Assembly (NCBI GenBank): GCA_943326655.2
Contig: CALPUC020000038.1
Span: 1-7,823, forward strand
Source: Rhodoluna limnophila
GTDB lineage: Bacteria > Actinomycetota > Actinomycetes > Actinomycetales > Microbacteriaceae
Direction: 5' to 3'
Length of the DNA: 7,823 bases
Each line of letters opens with the position of its first letter. The stretch's first letter is position 1. This document shows positions 1 through 6,775 of the stretch, piece by piece. The translations under genes and the position numbers were made by a program. Under the pieces are notes generated by a model. The model did not search any database. It was not told the origin of the DNA and saw only the letters and a program-made list of their open reading frames with translations.

Positions 1-715
1 GCACCGAGAGCACTTCGGCGGCGTTAGCTCCGAGAATCTGAACCCAAAGCTTGGGGTCGCTGGCGGCGATGCGCACGGTGTCGCGAAGCCCCTGACCGGC
101 CAATTCCACGCCGGTAGCTCCAACCAGCCGAGCGGCCAACAGTGAGGAAACCAGTTGAGGAGCGTGCGAAACCAGGGCCACAGCGCGGTCGTGTTCCAGA
201 GGGCTTATCCGAATTGGCACGGCTTCTAGATCAAGCGCTAACTGCTCTACCAACTGCAAGGCTTCGGAGGTAGCATCGGGGTGCTCGGCGATTACCCAAG
301 GTCGGGCAACGAAAATGTCGGCTCTAGCCGAGGCGGCTCCGCCCTTCTCTCGACCGGCCATCGGGTGAGAACCCACGTAGCGACTCAAATCGGCTTTTGC
401 CTTAGTGAGTTCTACAAGAATTGGGCTTTTTACCGAGGCCACGTCGGTGACCACAGCATTTGGGAACTGAGAAAGCTCGAGGCTAACTACCGACGCGGTT
501 ACGTCCGGTGGCACACAAACCACAATCAGCTGTGGGTGGTCGTTTTCGCCTGCTGGCGCACCTGCGCCGTAATCGCTAGCCAGCCGAACATTGCCCGGCG
601 ACGCATCCGCTAGCAGAACGCTTACGCCGAGTTTGGTTAGCGCCAAACCAATGCTGGTACCGATAAGTCCCGTTCCAACAATTCGAACCGAGCCTTGAAT
701 TCTTCCGTTGCTCAC
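1..715 (-). CDS. tyrA: Prephenate dehydrogenase, C-terminus cut by window edge
   Basis: NAD(P)-dependent oxidative decarboxylation of prephenate to 4-hydroxyphenylpyruvate, the committed step to tyrosine; cytoplasmic. About 238 codons are open to the window edge; the family usually has some 300-360 residues, so the C-terminal helical end is missing. Visible motifs are a Rossmann glycine loop GTGLIGTS (residues 14-21), the cofactor-side segment VVCVPP (65-70), DVASVKSP (91-98), the substrate-site motif GSHPMAGRE (115-123, with the conserved His117), EHDRAVALVSHAPQ (174-187, His175 and His184), and RDTVRIAASDPKLW near residues 211-224. Together these are diagnostic of TyrA. The GTG start at 715 overlaps the stop of the upstream chorismate mutase as GTGA, and an AGGA-type ribosome binding site lies about 9 bases upstream. 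Pairing with a chorismate mutase gives two consecutive pathway steps. No ACT domain can be judged because the end is missing. Confidence 0.93.
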   Translation of the reverse strand, partial: MSNGRIQGSVRIVGTGLIGTSIGLALTKLGVSVLLADASPGNVRLASDYGAGAPAGENDHPQLIVVCVPPDVTASVVSLELSQFPNAVVTDVASVKSPILVELTKAKADLSRYVGSHPMAGREKGGAASARADIFVARPWVIAEHPDATSEALQLVEQLALDLEAVPIRISPLEHDRAVALVSHAPQLVSSLLAARLVGATGVELAGQGLRDTVRIAASDPKLWVQILGANAAEVLSV

Positions 716-1071
716 TGAGCCAAATCCTGCCTAAGTGCAGTGGCTCCGCGAAGGTAAATGTGCTGAATCTCGCCACGCGCCTTGTCGGTATCGACATTAA
801 CCATGACCCGAAGCGTTCTAGGGAGGGCTCCCTCAACATCCATTTCCACAAAGCAAAGTAGAGGTACATCGCCAAGGCCGAGCGAACGAGCGGCTACGGC
901 CGGAAACTCGCTGCGAATGTCTGGGGTGGCGGTAAAGAAAATTGAAATCAGCGACGAGTTATCGATGTCGTTAGCGTGCAAAATCTTCGAGAGTAACTCC
1001 GCAGTGGATTTGAGGAGATGTTAGCGCTCATCAACATCGAGCTGAATGGCTCCACGGATGGCTCTAATCAT
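712..1071 (-). pseudogene. aroH: AroH-class chorismate mutase interrupted by an in-frame TAA
   Basis: Would convert chorismate to prephenate for the adjacent TyrA. Read from the ATG at 1071 the frame gives 119 codons with one internal stop, TAA at 1023-1021 (codon 17). It aligns throughout with the trimeric Bacillus subtilis AroH fold: MIRAIRGA at the start (Arg6 matches catalytic Arg7), SEFPA (Phe56), LLCFVEMDV (Cys73 and Glu76 match Cys75 and Glu78), LRVM (Arg88 matches Arg90) and IYLRGA (Tyr106 matches Tyr108). The frame is identical on both sides of the stop and no other lesion is seen, so a single CAA-to-TAA type change is the simplest explanation. The start has an AAAAGG ribosome binding site inside the last codons of rluB and lies 2 bases past the rluB stop. 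The only restart codon nearby is TTG at 981; that product (89 residues) would lack the first strand and the catalytic Arg. Family identity is secure; whether the gene is dead, read through or mis-sequenced is not. Confidence 0.85.
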
Positions 1072-1073
1072 CT

Positions 1074-1880
1074 CTATCGCCTTTTCTTAGCTACTGCCGA
1101 TTTATCGCGGGGACGGGGTGCTCGGGGCTTAACCCCTTCGGCAAATTTCAAAAGTTCACCAATCTCAAGTTTACTCAACTGGCGGGTGTGACCAAGTTTT
1201 AGTCCACCCAGGTAAATCGGCCCAAACTGCTTGCGAACGAGATCAACGACTGGCAGGTTGATGTGCTCAAACATCCGTCGCACGATTCGATTACGGCCGG
1301 AGTGGAGCACCAACTCAATCATCGTGTAACCCTTTGACTGGTCAACCAAGCGCGCCCGATCGGCCTTGATAAAACCATCCTCCAGTTCGAAACCGCTGAG
1401 TAGCTTGTGAATTGTGTCTTCCGTGGCGATGCCGTGTATGAGCGCTAGATAGGTTTTTTCGACCCCGAACTTCGGATGTGAAAGCTTGTTAGCCAAATCT
1501 CCATCGTTGGTCATAAGTAGCAGACCCGTGGTTTCGCCATCGAGACGACCAACGTTGAAGACTCGGTCGTAGTCGAGAACAAACTGAGTCAAATCCGGGC
1601 GCCCCTCCTCATCGGCCATTGTGCTGATAACGCCTTTTGGCTTGTTCAGAGCCAGATACACTCGCCCGGTGTCGAACACGATCGGCACTCCACGCACGGT
1701 GACGCGATCTTTTTCAACGTCGACTCGGCTACCTAGTTCGGTGACCAACTTCCCGTTGATTTTTACCTGACCCTGCACGATTAGGTCTTCGCAGGCGCGG
1801 CGACTAGCCACTCCAGCCGACGCCAGTGCTTTTTGCAGGCGGATTGGTTCGTTGTTAGAGGTCAAAGTTACTGTTCGCAT
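1074..1880 (-). CDS. rluB: RluB-type 23S rRNA pseudouridine synthase
   Basis: Isomerises a uridine of 23S rRNA (E. coli RluB acts at position 2605) during large-subunit maturation. The 268-residue protein has an N-terminal S4 RNA-binding domain (about residues 13-60, with RLQKALASAGVASRR) and an RsuA/RluB/E/F catalytic domain. The catalytic motif is GRLDGETTGLLLMTNDG, with Asp114 as the expected nucleophile. NKPKG (79-83) and SGRNRIVRRMFE (starting near residue 194) are further family signatures. The tail after about residue 250 is basic and proline-rich, probably disordered. It overlaps the scpB end by 26 bases from the ATG at 1880. No good Shine-Dalgarno sequence precedes that ATG, and a TTG at 1865 is an alternative start that would shorten the overlap to 11 bases and remove five residues. 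Translation may depend on coupling to scpB. The exact target uridine is inferred from the family, not visible. Confidence 0.93.
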   Translation of the reverse strand: MRTVTLTSNNEPIRLQKALASAGVASRRACEDLIVQGQVKINGKLVTELGSRVDVEKDRVTVRGVPIVFDTGRVYLALNKPKGVISTMADEEGRPDLTQFVLDYDRVFNVGRLDGETTGLLLMTNDGDLANKLSHPKFGVEKTYLALIHGIATEDTIHKLLSGFELEDGFIKADRARLVDQSKGYTMIELVLHSGRNRIVRRMFEHINLPVVDLVRKQFGPIYLGGLKLGHTRQLSKLEIGELLKFAEGVKPRAPRPRDKSAVAKKRR

Positions 1881-2433
1881 CCGGTAGGTGTGGGCTCAAC
1901 GGCGGAAGCTCGTCGAGAGAATTTATGCCGAGAAGTTCCAGCATTAGATCGGTGGTGCCGAAGTTGACGGCACCGGTTTCTGAGTCTGTGTAGAGCTCAG
2001 TGATCAGACCGCGGCTGAGCAGGGTCTTCACCACCGAATCAACATTCACCGCGCGAATCGAGGCTACTTGCCCACGGCTGATCGGCTGCTTGTAGGTAAT
2101 CACGGCAAGAGTTTCCAGAGCTGCCTGCGAAAGCTTGGTTGGGTTCTCGTTTGCCACAAACATGCGAATGGCCCAATCGAAGTCGGCGCGAACAAAGATA
2201 CGCCAACCTCCCCCAACTTCGCGAAGCTCAAAACCTCTTGGACGTCCGCCGCTCTCGCCGTTGAAGTCGGCTTGAAGCTCCAGCACGATGTCGCGAACAA
2301 CGTTCACCGGTTGCTCTAGGGCCGTGGCCAACGCCACCAGCGACACGGGCGCATCGGTAATCATAAGAATTGCTTCAATTGCCGAATGTAGGTTATCTTC
2401 GGCAATCGGTTGGTTATTTTCGCTAGTCGTCAT
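1855..2433 (-). CDS. scpB: Segregation and condensation protein B (ScpB)
   Basis: Kleisin-associated subunit of the SMC-ScpAB condensin: dimers bind the middle of ScpA and help fold and separate sister chromosomes. The 192-residue product is close to the usual family length. It has an N-terminal winged-helix domain (about residues 12-85, HSAIEAILMITDAPVSL) and a second one carrying the family signature LSQAALETLAVITYKQPISR (101-120), followed by VNVDSVVKTLLSRGLI and the LLGINSLDELPPL end. I chose the ATG at 2433 rather than the in-frame ATG at 2466 because a TTGGAG site sits 6 bases upstream of it and it reduces the overlap with scpA from 44 to 11 bases. The usual IRGVN appears here as IRAVN, a mild substitution. 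The overlap with scpA suggests coupled synthesis of the two partners in fixed proportion. Confidence 0.93.
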   Translation of the reverse strand: MTTSENNQPIAEDNLHSAIEAILMITDAPVSLVALATALEQPVNVVRDIVLELQADFNGESGGRPRGFELREVGGGWRIFVRADFDWAIRMFVANENPTKLSQAALETLAVITYKQPISRGQVASIRAVNVDSVVKTLLSRGLITELYTDSETGAVNFGTTDLMLELLGINSLDELPPLSPHLPDANSNFDL

Positions 2434-3241
2434 AGTCGGCTCCAAGTGCTGAAAGTTGTTCGTCATCGAATGATTCCGCTCGCCAGGTCAACTGCAAATC
2501 ACCCAGTGGAGTAGCTTGTTCGAAAGACAGCGCCGACATTCGATAAAGCTCGAGAATGGCCAGGAAACGGGCCACCACTACCGAGCGGTCTTTGATTTCG
2601 CGAATGAGGTCAAAAAATGTAGTGGTTCGCTTGGAACGCAGAATCTTTACTAACTCGGCAGCCTGCTCTCGAATGCTCACTCTTGAGGCGTGCAGGTGAG
2701 TGAGTCCGACCGAAGGAATTTCCTTGGGGGTTAGAGTTTCTTCGGCTAGTTGGACAAAATCGGTGAGGTTCATATTCCAAACCAACTCCGGCTTTTGATC
2801 GCGGAATCGCTCTTCCATGCGAACATCTCTCGAAATCCGTGAACCTTCTAGATTCAGCGCATGGTTGAACCAAGACGCGATTTCTTTGAACGCTCGGTAT
2901 TGAAGCAAACGAGCAAATAGAAGATCTCTGGCCTCGAGCAGAGCGACGTCTTCGGCATCAACTACCTCACCCTTTGGCAAAAGGCCGGCAATCTTTAGAT
3001 CCAGCAGGGTTGCTGCCACGACGATGAACTCAGACGCCTGGTCCAGCTCTTCTTCTGAATCAAGTTGCTTCAAATACTGGATGAACTCATCGGTAACTTT
3101 CGATAGCGAGACTTCCGTAATGTCTACCTCGTGCTTAGAAATCAGGCTGAGCAAGAGGTCGAAAGGTCCATCAAAATTGCTAAGGCTGACCGCAAAACCG
3201 GACTTTGTTTCGGTCAGCTCTTGGTTAAGGAGCGCCACCAC
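2423..3241 (-). CDS. scpA: Segregation and condensation protein A (ScpA kleisin)
   Basis: Kleisin subunit that bridges the two SMC heads in bacterial condensin and recruits ScpB. The 272-residue product has normal length. The N-terminal domain carries the family hallmark FDGPFDLLLSLISKHEVDI (23-41) followed by the helix DEFIQYL that contacts the SMC neck. The central part (about 60-150) is helical and charged and would bind ScpB. The C-terminal winged helix includes FFDLIREIKDRSVVVARFLA (209-228) and LELYRMSALSFEQ. The tail is acidic and ends in DYDD. The start is GTG at 3241, immediately followed by a second GTG at 3238. Neither has an evident Shine-Dalgarno sequence, and the gene overlaps the parA end by 17 bases, so it is probably translated by coupling to parA. 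No smc gene is present in the window. Confidence 0.94.
   Translation of the reverse strand: MVALLNQELTETKSGFAVSLSNFDGPFDLLLSLISKHEVDITEVSLSKVTDEFIQYLKQLDSEEELDQASEFIVVAATLLDLKIAGLLPKGEVVDAEDVALLEARDLLFARLLQYRAFKEIASWFNHALNLEGSRISRDVRMEERFRDQKPELVWNMNLTDFVQLAEETLTPKEIPSVGLTHLHASRVSIREQAAELVKILRSKRTTTFFDLIREIKDRSVVVARFLAILELYRMSALSFEQATPLGDLQLTWRAESFDDEQLSALGADYDD
2440..2445 (-). promoter_or_regulatory. Ribosome binding site deciding the scpB start
   Basis: TTGGAG on the coding strand, within the last codons of scpA and 6 bases before the ATG at 2433. The upstream in-frame ATG at 2466 has only a weak, distant GGA. This is the main reason for choosing the shorter ScpB. Confidence 0.65.
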
Positions 3242-4058
3242 GAGAAATTAGTTCTCTGGCCACAGTTCGGTAAGCCTCCGCAGCTTCCGAGGTGGGGGCA
3301 TAGCTGGTAATTGGTTCGGCAACGCGAGTTGCATCTGGAAACTTAACAGTTCTGGAAATGACGCTTTTGAATACGGTGTCGCCAAATTTGTCCAGCAGTA
3401 ACTCCATAACCTCACGCGAGTGGTGGGTGCGGGAGTCGTACATCGTGGCCAGAACGCCGTCTAAAACCAGAGTTTCGTTTAGCCTCGCCTGCACCTTCTT
3501 GATGATTCCCTCAAGAATTGCCACTCCGCGAAGCGCAAAGAACTCGCATGCCAACGGGATAATGACGCCGTGTGCCGCAGTAAGAGCGTTCACCGTTAGA
3601 AGCCCGAGCGATGGCTGGCAGTCGATAATCACAACATCGTATTCGCCTGAAACTTTTTTGAGAATGCGCTTGAGAATCTTCTCTCGGTCAAACTCGTTGA
3701 CTAGATTCATTTCGGCTGCGGAAAGATCGATGTTGGCCGCGATTACGTCGAGGTTCTCGGTAGAAGTTTTGCGAATCGCATCGTGTGGATTCAATTCTTC
3801 GTTTTGCATGAGATCGAAGATAGTCAGACCATCGTGTGCGACGATTCCCAGGCCTGCGGAAAGAGCGCCCTGTGGGTCGAAGTCAACCAGAAGGACTTTA
3901 CGGCCATACTCAACCAGTGCCGCGCCCAAGTTAATGGATGTGGTGGTCTTGCCAACGCCGCCTTTTTGGTTGCACATGGCAATAATGCGGGCGGGACCAT
4001 GGCTGCTAAGCGGCTTAGGCTTCGGAAATCTGGTGTCAGCTGGTTTTGAGCTTGCCAT
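3225..4058 (-). CDS. ParA/Soj-family chromosome segregation ATPase
   Basis: Deviant Walker-type ATPase that forms ATP-dependent dimers and binds DNA nonspecifically in chromosome or plasmid partition. Of 277 residues, the first ~22 are a proline-rich leader. The deviant Walker A is KGGVGKTT (32-39), with signature Lys32 and Lys37. DFDPQGALSAGLG (59-71) holds catalytic Asp61, and Walker B is DVVIIDCQPS (141-150) with Asp146. The C-terminal part has SRTVKFPDATRVAEPI, typical of chromosomal ParA/Soj proteins. Start ATG 4058 has a near-perfect AAAGGGGG site at 5-base spacing. No parB gene and no parS-like site occur in the window, so this resembles the second, scpAB-linked ParA of actinobacteria (Rv1708 in M. 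tuberculosis, from memory) rather than the origin-proximal ParA. It shares an operon with scpA and scpB, which suggests a role alongside condensin; that role is inference. Confidence 0.92.
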   Translation of the reverse strand: MASSKPADTRFPKPKPLSSHGPARIIAMCNQKGGVGKTTTSINLGAALVEYGRKVLLVDFDPQGALSAGLGIVAHDGLTIFDLMQNEELNPHDAIRKTSTENLDVIAANIDLSAAEMNLVNEFDREKILKRILKKVSGEYDVVIIDCQPSLGLLTVNALTAAHGVIIPLACEFFALRGVAILEGIIKKVQARLNETLVLDGVLATMYDSRTHHSREVMELLLDKFGDTVFKSVISRTVKFPDATRVAEPITSYAPTSEAAEAYRTVARELISRGGAP

Positions 4059-4063
4059 GGGGT

Positions 4064-4071
4064 CCCCCTTT
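4064..4071 (-). promoter_or_regulatory. Strong ribosome binding site for the ParA gene
   Basis: On the coding strand this reads AAAGGGGG, 5 bases before the ATG at 4058. It is the strongest Shine-Dalgarno-like site in the window and supports the annotated parA start over an internal Met at residue 28, which would leave almost nothing before the Walker motif. It lies in the short xerD-parA gap (4096-4059), which otherwise shows no terminator. Confidence 0.8.
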
Positions 4072-4096
4072 CCGGGATTGATCTCTGTGTTCTAGT

Positions 4097-5038
4097 TTAC
4101 CGCCGAGCCCGCGGATGCGCGGTTGCATACACCTCTCGAAGAGCGTCGACAGTTACCAGCGTGTAGATCTGGGTGGTTGCCACAGAAGAATGTCCCAAAA
4201 GCTCCTGAACTACCCGCACATCAGCTCCGCCTTCCAGTAGATGCGTGGCGAATGAGTGGCGCAACGTGTGGGGTGAGATGTGTCCGCTCAAACCGGCCAG
4301 CTCGGCCGCTGTTGAGATGATCTGCCAGGCGCTCTGGCGAGAAAGTCTTGATCCACGTTGATTGAGAAAAAGCGCCGGTGTCCCCCTGCCTGCGGAGGCT
4401 AATGTGGGGCGCACTCGCACAAGATAGTTCTCCAAAGCCCGCTGCGCGTAAGAACCAACTGGAACCACTCGCTCTTTCCCACCCTTACCAAAGAGTCTCA
4501 GTAGGGTGGGGTCAATCAAATCATCGAGATCGAGGTTGATAATCTCGCTCACGCGTCCTCCGGTGGCGTAGAGCAGCTCAAGAAGCGCTCGATCACGCAC
4601 CCGAACCGGGTTGAGTGCCATGGCGTCCTCGTCTCCCGCTTCCGGCCCGGAGGCGGTCAAGAGTCTTTCGACATCGGCTAGAGAAATGGCTTTCGGTAGG
4701 CGTCTTGCTGGGGCTGGCGGCTTCACAGTGGCCGAAACATCGCCCGGAGTTACCGCTTCAATCAGCCAAAACCGGTGAAGTCCGCGCACCCCCGATAGCA
4801 CTCTGGCTACCGATGAGGATTTCAAGCCAAATTTGCTCACCAATTGCTCGCCAAATTCGGAAACTGTTTGTTTGGTAATTCTTTCCGGCTCGGTTAGCCC
4901 TTGCTGAAGCAGAAACTCTTCGTAACGCGCCAAATCCCTTGCGTATGCTGCAATGGTGTTCTTCGACATCCCTCGTTCGATGGTTAGGTGGCGCAGGTAA
5001 GCGTCGATTAACCGTCTAAGTGAAGCGTCTTTAGGCAT
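4097..5038 (-). CDS. xerD: Site-specific tyrosine recombinase XerD
   Basis: Tyrosine recombinase that, with XerC and FtsK, resolves chromosome dimers at dif near the division septum. The 313-residue product has an N-terminal core-binding SAM-like domain (about residues 8-100, including IDAYLRHLTIERGMSKNTI) and a C-terminal catalytic domain. All six catalytic positions are seen: Arg162 (ATGGRVSEI), Lys185 (FGKGGKERVVP), His257 and Arg260 (SPHTLRHSF), His283 (LLGHSS) and nucleophile Tyr292 (TTQIYT). I chose ATG 5038: it overlaps the pyrG stop by 8 bases and has a GAAGTGG-type site upstream, whereas the longer in-frame start at 5089 would add 17 residues unlike the family. XerC and XerD are similar; the XerD call rests on the pyrG-xerD-parA-scpAB context. 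No dif site was found nearby. Confidence 0.93.
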   Translation of the reverse strand: MPKDASLRRLIDAYLRHLTIERGMSKNTIAAYARDLARYEEFLLQQGLTEPERITKQTVSEFGEQLVSKFGLKSSSVARVLSGVRGLHRFWLIEAVTPGDVSATVKPPAPARRLPKAISLADVERLLTASGPEAGDEDAMALNPVRVRDRALLELLYATGGRVSEIINLDLDDLIDPTLLRLFGKGGKERVVPVGSYAQRALENYLVRVRPTLASAGRGTPALFLNQRGSRLSRQSAWQIISTAAELAGLSGHISPHTLRHSFATHLLEGGADVRVVQELLGHSSVATTQIYTLVTVDALREVYATAHPRARR

Positions 5039-6707
5039 CAGCCACTTCGAACAACCGCGAAGACTCCTGACGCACCAAGGCTGCGTCAATCAAACCCTGG
5101 AACAGCGGGTGTGGCTTGGTAGGGCGCGATTTGAACTCCGGGTGAGCCTGAGTGGCAACATAGTAGGGGTGCGCTTCTCTGGGGAGTTCAACAAATTCAA
5201 CCAAACTACCGTCTGGGCTAGTTCCTGAGAACACCAGACCGGCAGACCCAATTTGGTCGCGATACTGGTTGTTTACTTCATAACGGTGACGGTGGCGCTC
5301 GTTCACATCAACGCTTCCGTAAACCTCGGCGACAATCGATCCTGGAATCAGCTTGGCATCGTAGGTTCCGAGCCGCATGGTTCCGCCGAGATCGCCCGAT
5401 TTCAAAATGTCGACCTGTTCGGCCATTGTTGCTATGACCGGATACTTGGCGTTTTCATCAAACTCGGAAGACGATGCGCCATTCAAGCCGGCCTTGTTTC
5501 GAGCAAATTCAATGACCATACACTGCAGGCCGAGGCAGAGACCCAATGTCGGAATCAGGTTTTCTCGAGCAAACTTGAGCGCGCCGAGCTTACCCTCGAT
5601 TCCACGAACGCCGAATCCGCCTGGCACACAGACGCCGTCTACGTCGGAAAGTTGCTCTTTGGCACCTTCGGGAGTTTCACAAAGATCTGAAGCGACCCAT
5701 TTGATGTTGAGCTTGGTTTGGTTGGCAAATGCCCCGGCACGAAGAGCTTCTGTTACCGACAGGTAGGCATCTGGTAGGTCAATGTATTTACCCACTAAAG
5801 CAATCGTCACCTCGTGCTTTGGGTTGTGAACGGCATCGAGAACTGTCTTCCACCTGGTCCAGTCGACATCCTTGATCTTCAGGGAAATGCGCTTCGCGAT
5901 GTAGGAGTCGAGACCCTGATCGTTTAGTACGGATGGAATGTCGTAAATACTCGAAGCATCAGCTGCGTTGATTACGGCCTCGTACTCAACGTCACACATT
6001 AGAGCGATTTTCTTCTTGATGCTCTCTGGAAGCTCGCGGTCACTGCGCAATACGATTGCATCCGGCTGAATACCGATGCTACGAAGCATTGCCACCGAGT
6101 GCTGCGTTGGTTTGGTCTTCAGTTCGCCAGAAGGACCGATGTATGGAACCAGCGAAACGTGCACGAAAAAGACGTTGTCGCGGCCGATCGAATGGCGCAA
6201 CTGGCGAGCAGCTTCCAAAAATGGCTGAGATTCGATGTCGCCAACGGTTCCGCCGATTTCGGTGATGATCACATCTGGGGCTGGAGATTCTGAAGCCTGC
6301 AATCTCATTCGACGCTGAATTTCGTCGGTGATGTGCGGGATTACCTGCACGGTGTCTCCGAGGTATTCCCCAGCACGCTCGCGAGAAATAACTCGGGAGT
6401 AAATCTGACCGGTGGTCACGTTGGCCGACTGGGCCAACTCGATGTCAAGAAAACGCTCATAGTGGCCGATGTCCAGATCGGTCTCAGCGCCGTCCTCGGT
6501 TACAAAAACCTCTCCGTGTTGAAAAGGATTCATTGTGCCTGGGTCAACGTTTAGGTAAGGGTCGAGTTTCTGCATAACCACGTGGACGCCACGGGCGGTG
6601 AGAAGATTTCCTAAACTGGCGGCAGTGAGGCCTTTACCGAGGGAAGAAGCGACACCTCCGGTGACGAAGATGTGTCTTACATTGCCATGGTTCTTAGTGT
6701 CTGCCAT
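5031..6707 (-). CDS. pyrG: CTP synthase (glutamine-hydrolysing)
   Basis: Makes CTP from UTP, ATP and glutamine, the last step of pyrimidine nucleotide synthesis; the enzyme is a cytoplasmic tetramer. The 558 residues comprise an N-terminal synthetase domain (about 1-275) and a class I glutamine amidotransferase domain (about 300-545). Seen are the P-loop SSLGKG (21-26), KLDPYLNVDPGTMNPFQHGE (47-66), the Mg/UTP-site residues Asp79 and Glu150 (EIGGTVGDIES), the oxyanion motif PGGFGVRG (362-369), nucleophile Cys391 in GLCLGLQ, and the His522/Glu524 pair in AHPEF. All catalytic residues are intact. The ATG at 6707 lacks a clear Shine-Dalgarno sequence and may start a leaderless or near-leaderless mRNA. 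The gene overlaps xerD by 8 bases. No intervening NUDIX gene is present between pyrG and xerD, unlike the M. tuberculosis arrangement. Confidence 0.97.
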   Translation of the reverse strand: MADTKNHGNVRHIFVTGGVASSLGKGLTAASLGNLLTARGVHVVMQKLDPYLNVDPGTMNPFQHGEVFVTEDGAETDLDIGHYERFLDIELAQSANVTTGQIYSRVISRERAGEYLGDTVQVIPHITDEIQRRMRLQASESPAPDVIITEIGGTVGDIESQPFLEAARQLRHSIGRDNVFFVHVSLVPYIGPSGELKTKPTQHSVAMLRSIGIQPDAIVLRSDRELPESIKKKIALMCDVEYEAVINAADASSIYDIPSVLNDQGLDSYIAKRISLKIKDVDWTRWKTVLDAVHNPKHEVTIALVGKYIDLPDAYLSVTEALRAGAFANQTKLNIKWVASDLCETPEGAKEQLSDVDGVCVPGGFGVRGIEGKLGALKFARENLIPTLGLCLGLQCMVIEFARNKAGLNGASSSEFDENAKYPVIATMAEQVDILKSGDLGGTMRLGTYDAKLIPGSIVAEVYGSVDVNERHRHRYEVNNQYRDQIGSAGLVFSGTSPDGSLVEFVELPREAHPYYVATQAHPEFKSRPTKPHPLFQGLIDAALVRQESSRLFEVADA

Positions 6708-6715
6708 GGAATATC

Positions 6716-6746
6716 AGTTTATCAAAGGTCTTGGCCATTGGAACAA
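6716..6746 (-). promoter_or_regulatory. Possible pyrG promoter with -10 close to the ATG
   Basis: In the 68-base gap between recN and pyrG the coding strand reads TAAACT at 6721-6716, a match to the actinobacterial -10 pattern TANNNT, ending 8 bases before the pyrG ATG. Upstream -35 candidates are weak (TTGTTC at 6746-6741, spacing 19 to this -10, or 17 if GATAAA at 6723-6718 is the true -10). A start site 6-7 bases after TAAACT would give a 5' leader of about 0-2 bases, consistent with the missing Shine-Dalgarno sequence. Pattern-based only. Confidence 0.3.
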
Positions 6747-6775
6747 GACAGGCGCGCGAAACGCCAAGCAAATAT

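Noticed and set aside
281..613. Plus-strand frame of 110 codons
   Set aside because: It lies opposite tyrA, whose motifs are unmistakable on the minus strand; the plus-strand product shows no family motif.
712..981. Complete small gene starting at TTG 981
   Set aside because: The same frame upstream of the TAA encodes the missing N-terminal strand of AroH, including the catalytic Arg, so this is the 3' part of an interrupted gene.
4006..4018. Perfect inverted repeat CTAAG-CGG-CTTAG
   Set aside because: Only a 5-base stem inside the parA coding region with no T-run; likely chance and codon use (PKPLSS).
3358..4095. Long plus-strand frame of 245 codons opposite parA
   Set aside because: Composition is typical of an antisense shadow (Ser/Arg-rich, no domain), while the minus-strand ParA has all ATPase motifs.
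3225..4096. parS or dif site near parA/xerD
   Set aside because: I looked for the TGTTTCACGTGAAACA-type palindrome and a dif-like palindrome and saw none.
5039..5089. Extended XerD N-terminus from the start at 5089
   Set aside because: It would overlap pyrG by 59 bases and adds 17 residues unlike the family; ATG 5038 gives normal length and a typical short overlap.
5253..5766. Two overlapping plus-strand frames (145 and 129 codons) opposite pyrG
   Set aside because: Both fall within the intact amidotransferase half of CTP synthase and lack recognisable features.
6685..6709. Two CCATGG repeats around the pyrG start
   Set aside because: Short 6-base palindromes created by ATGG start context and coding sequence; no further symmetry.
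6751..6765. GGCG...CGCC hairpin after recN as a terminator
   Set aside because: The stem is only 4 bases with a 7-base loop and no following U-tract on either strand.
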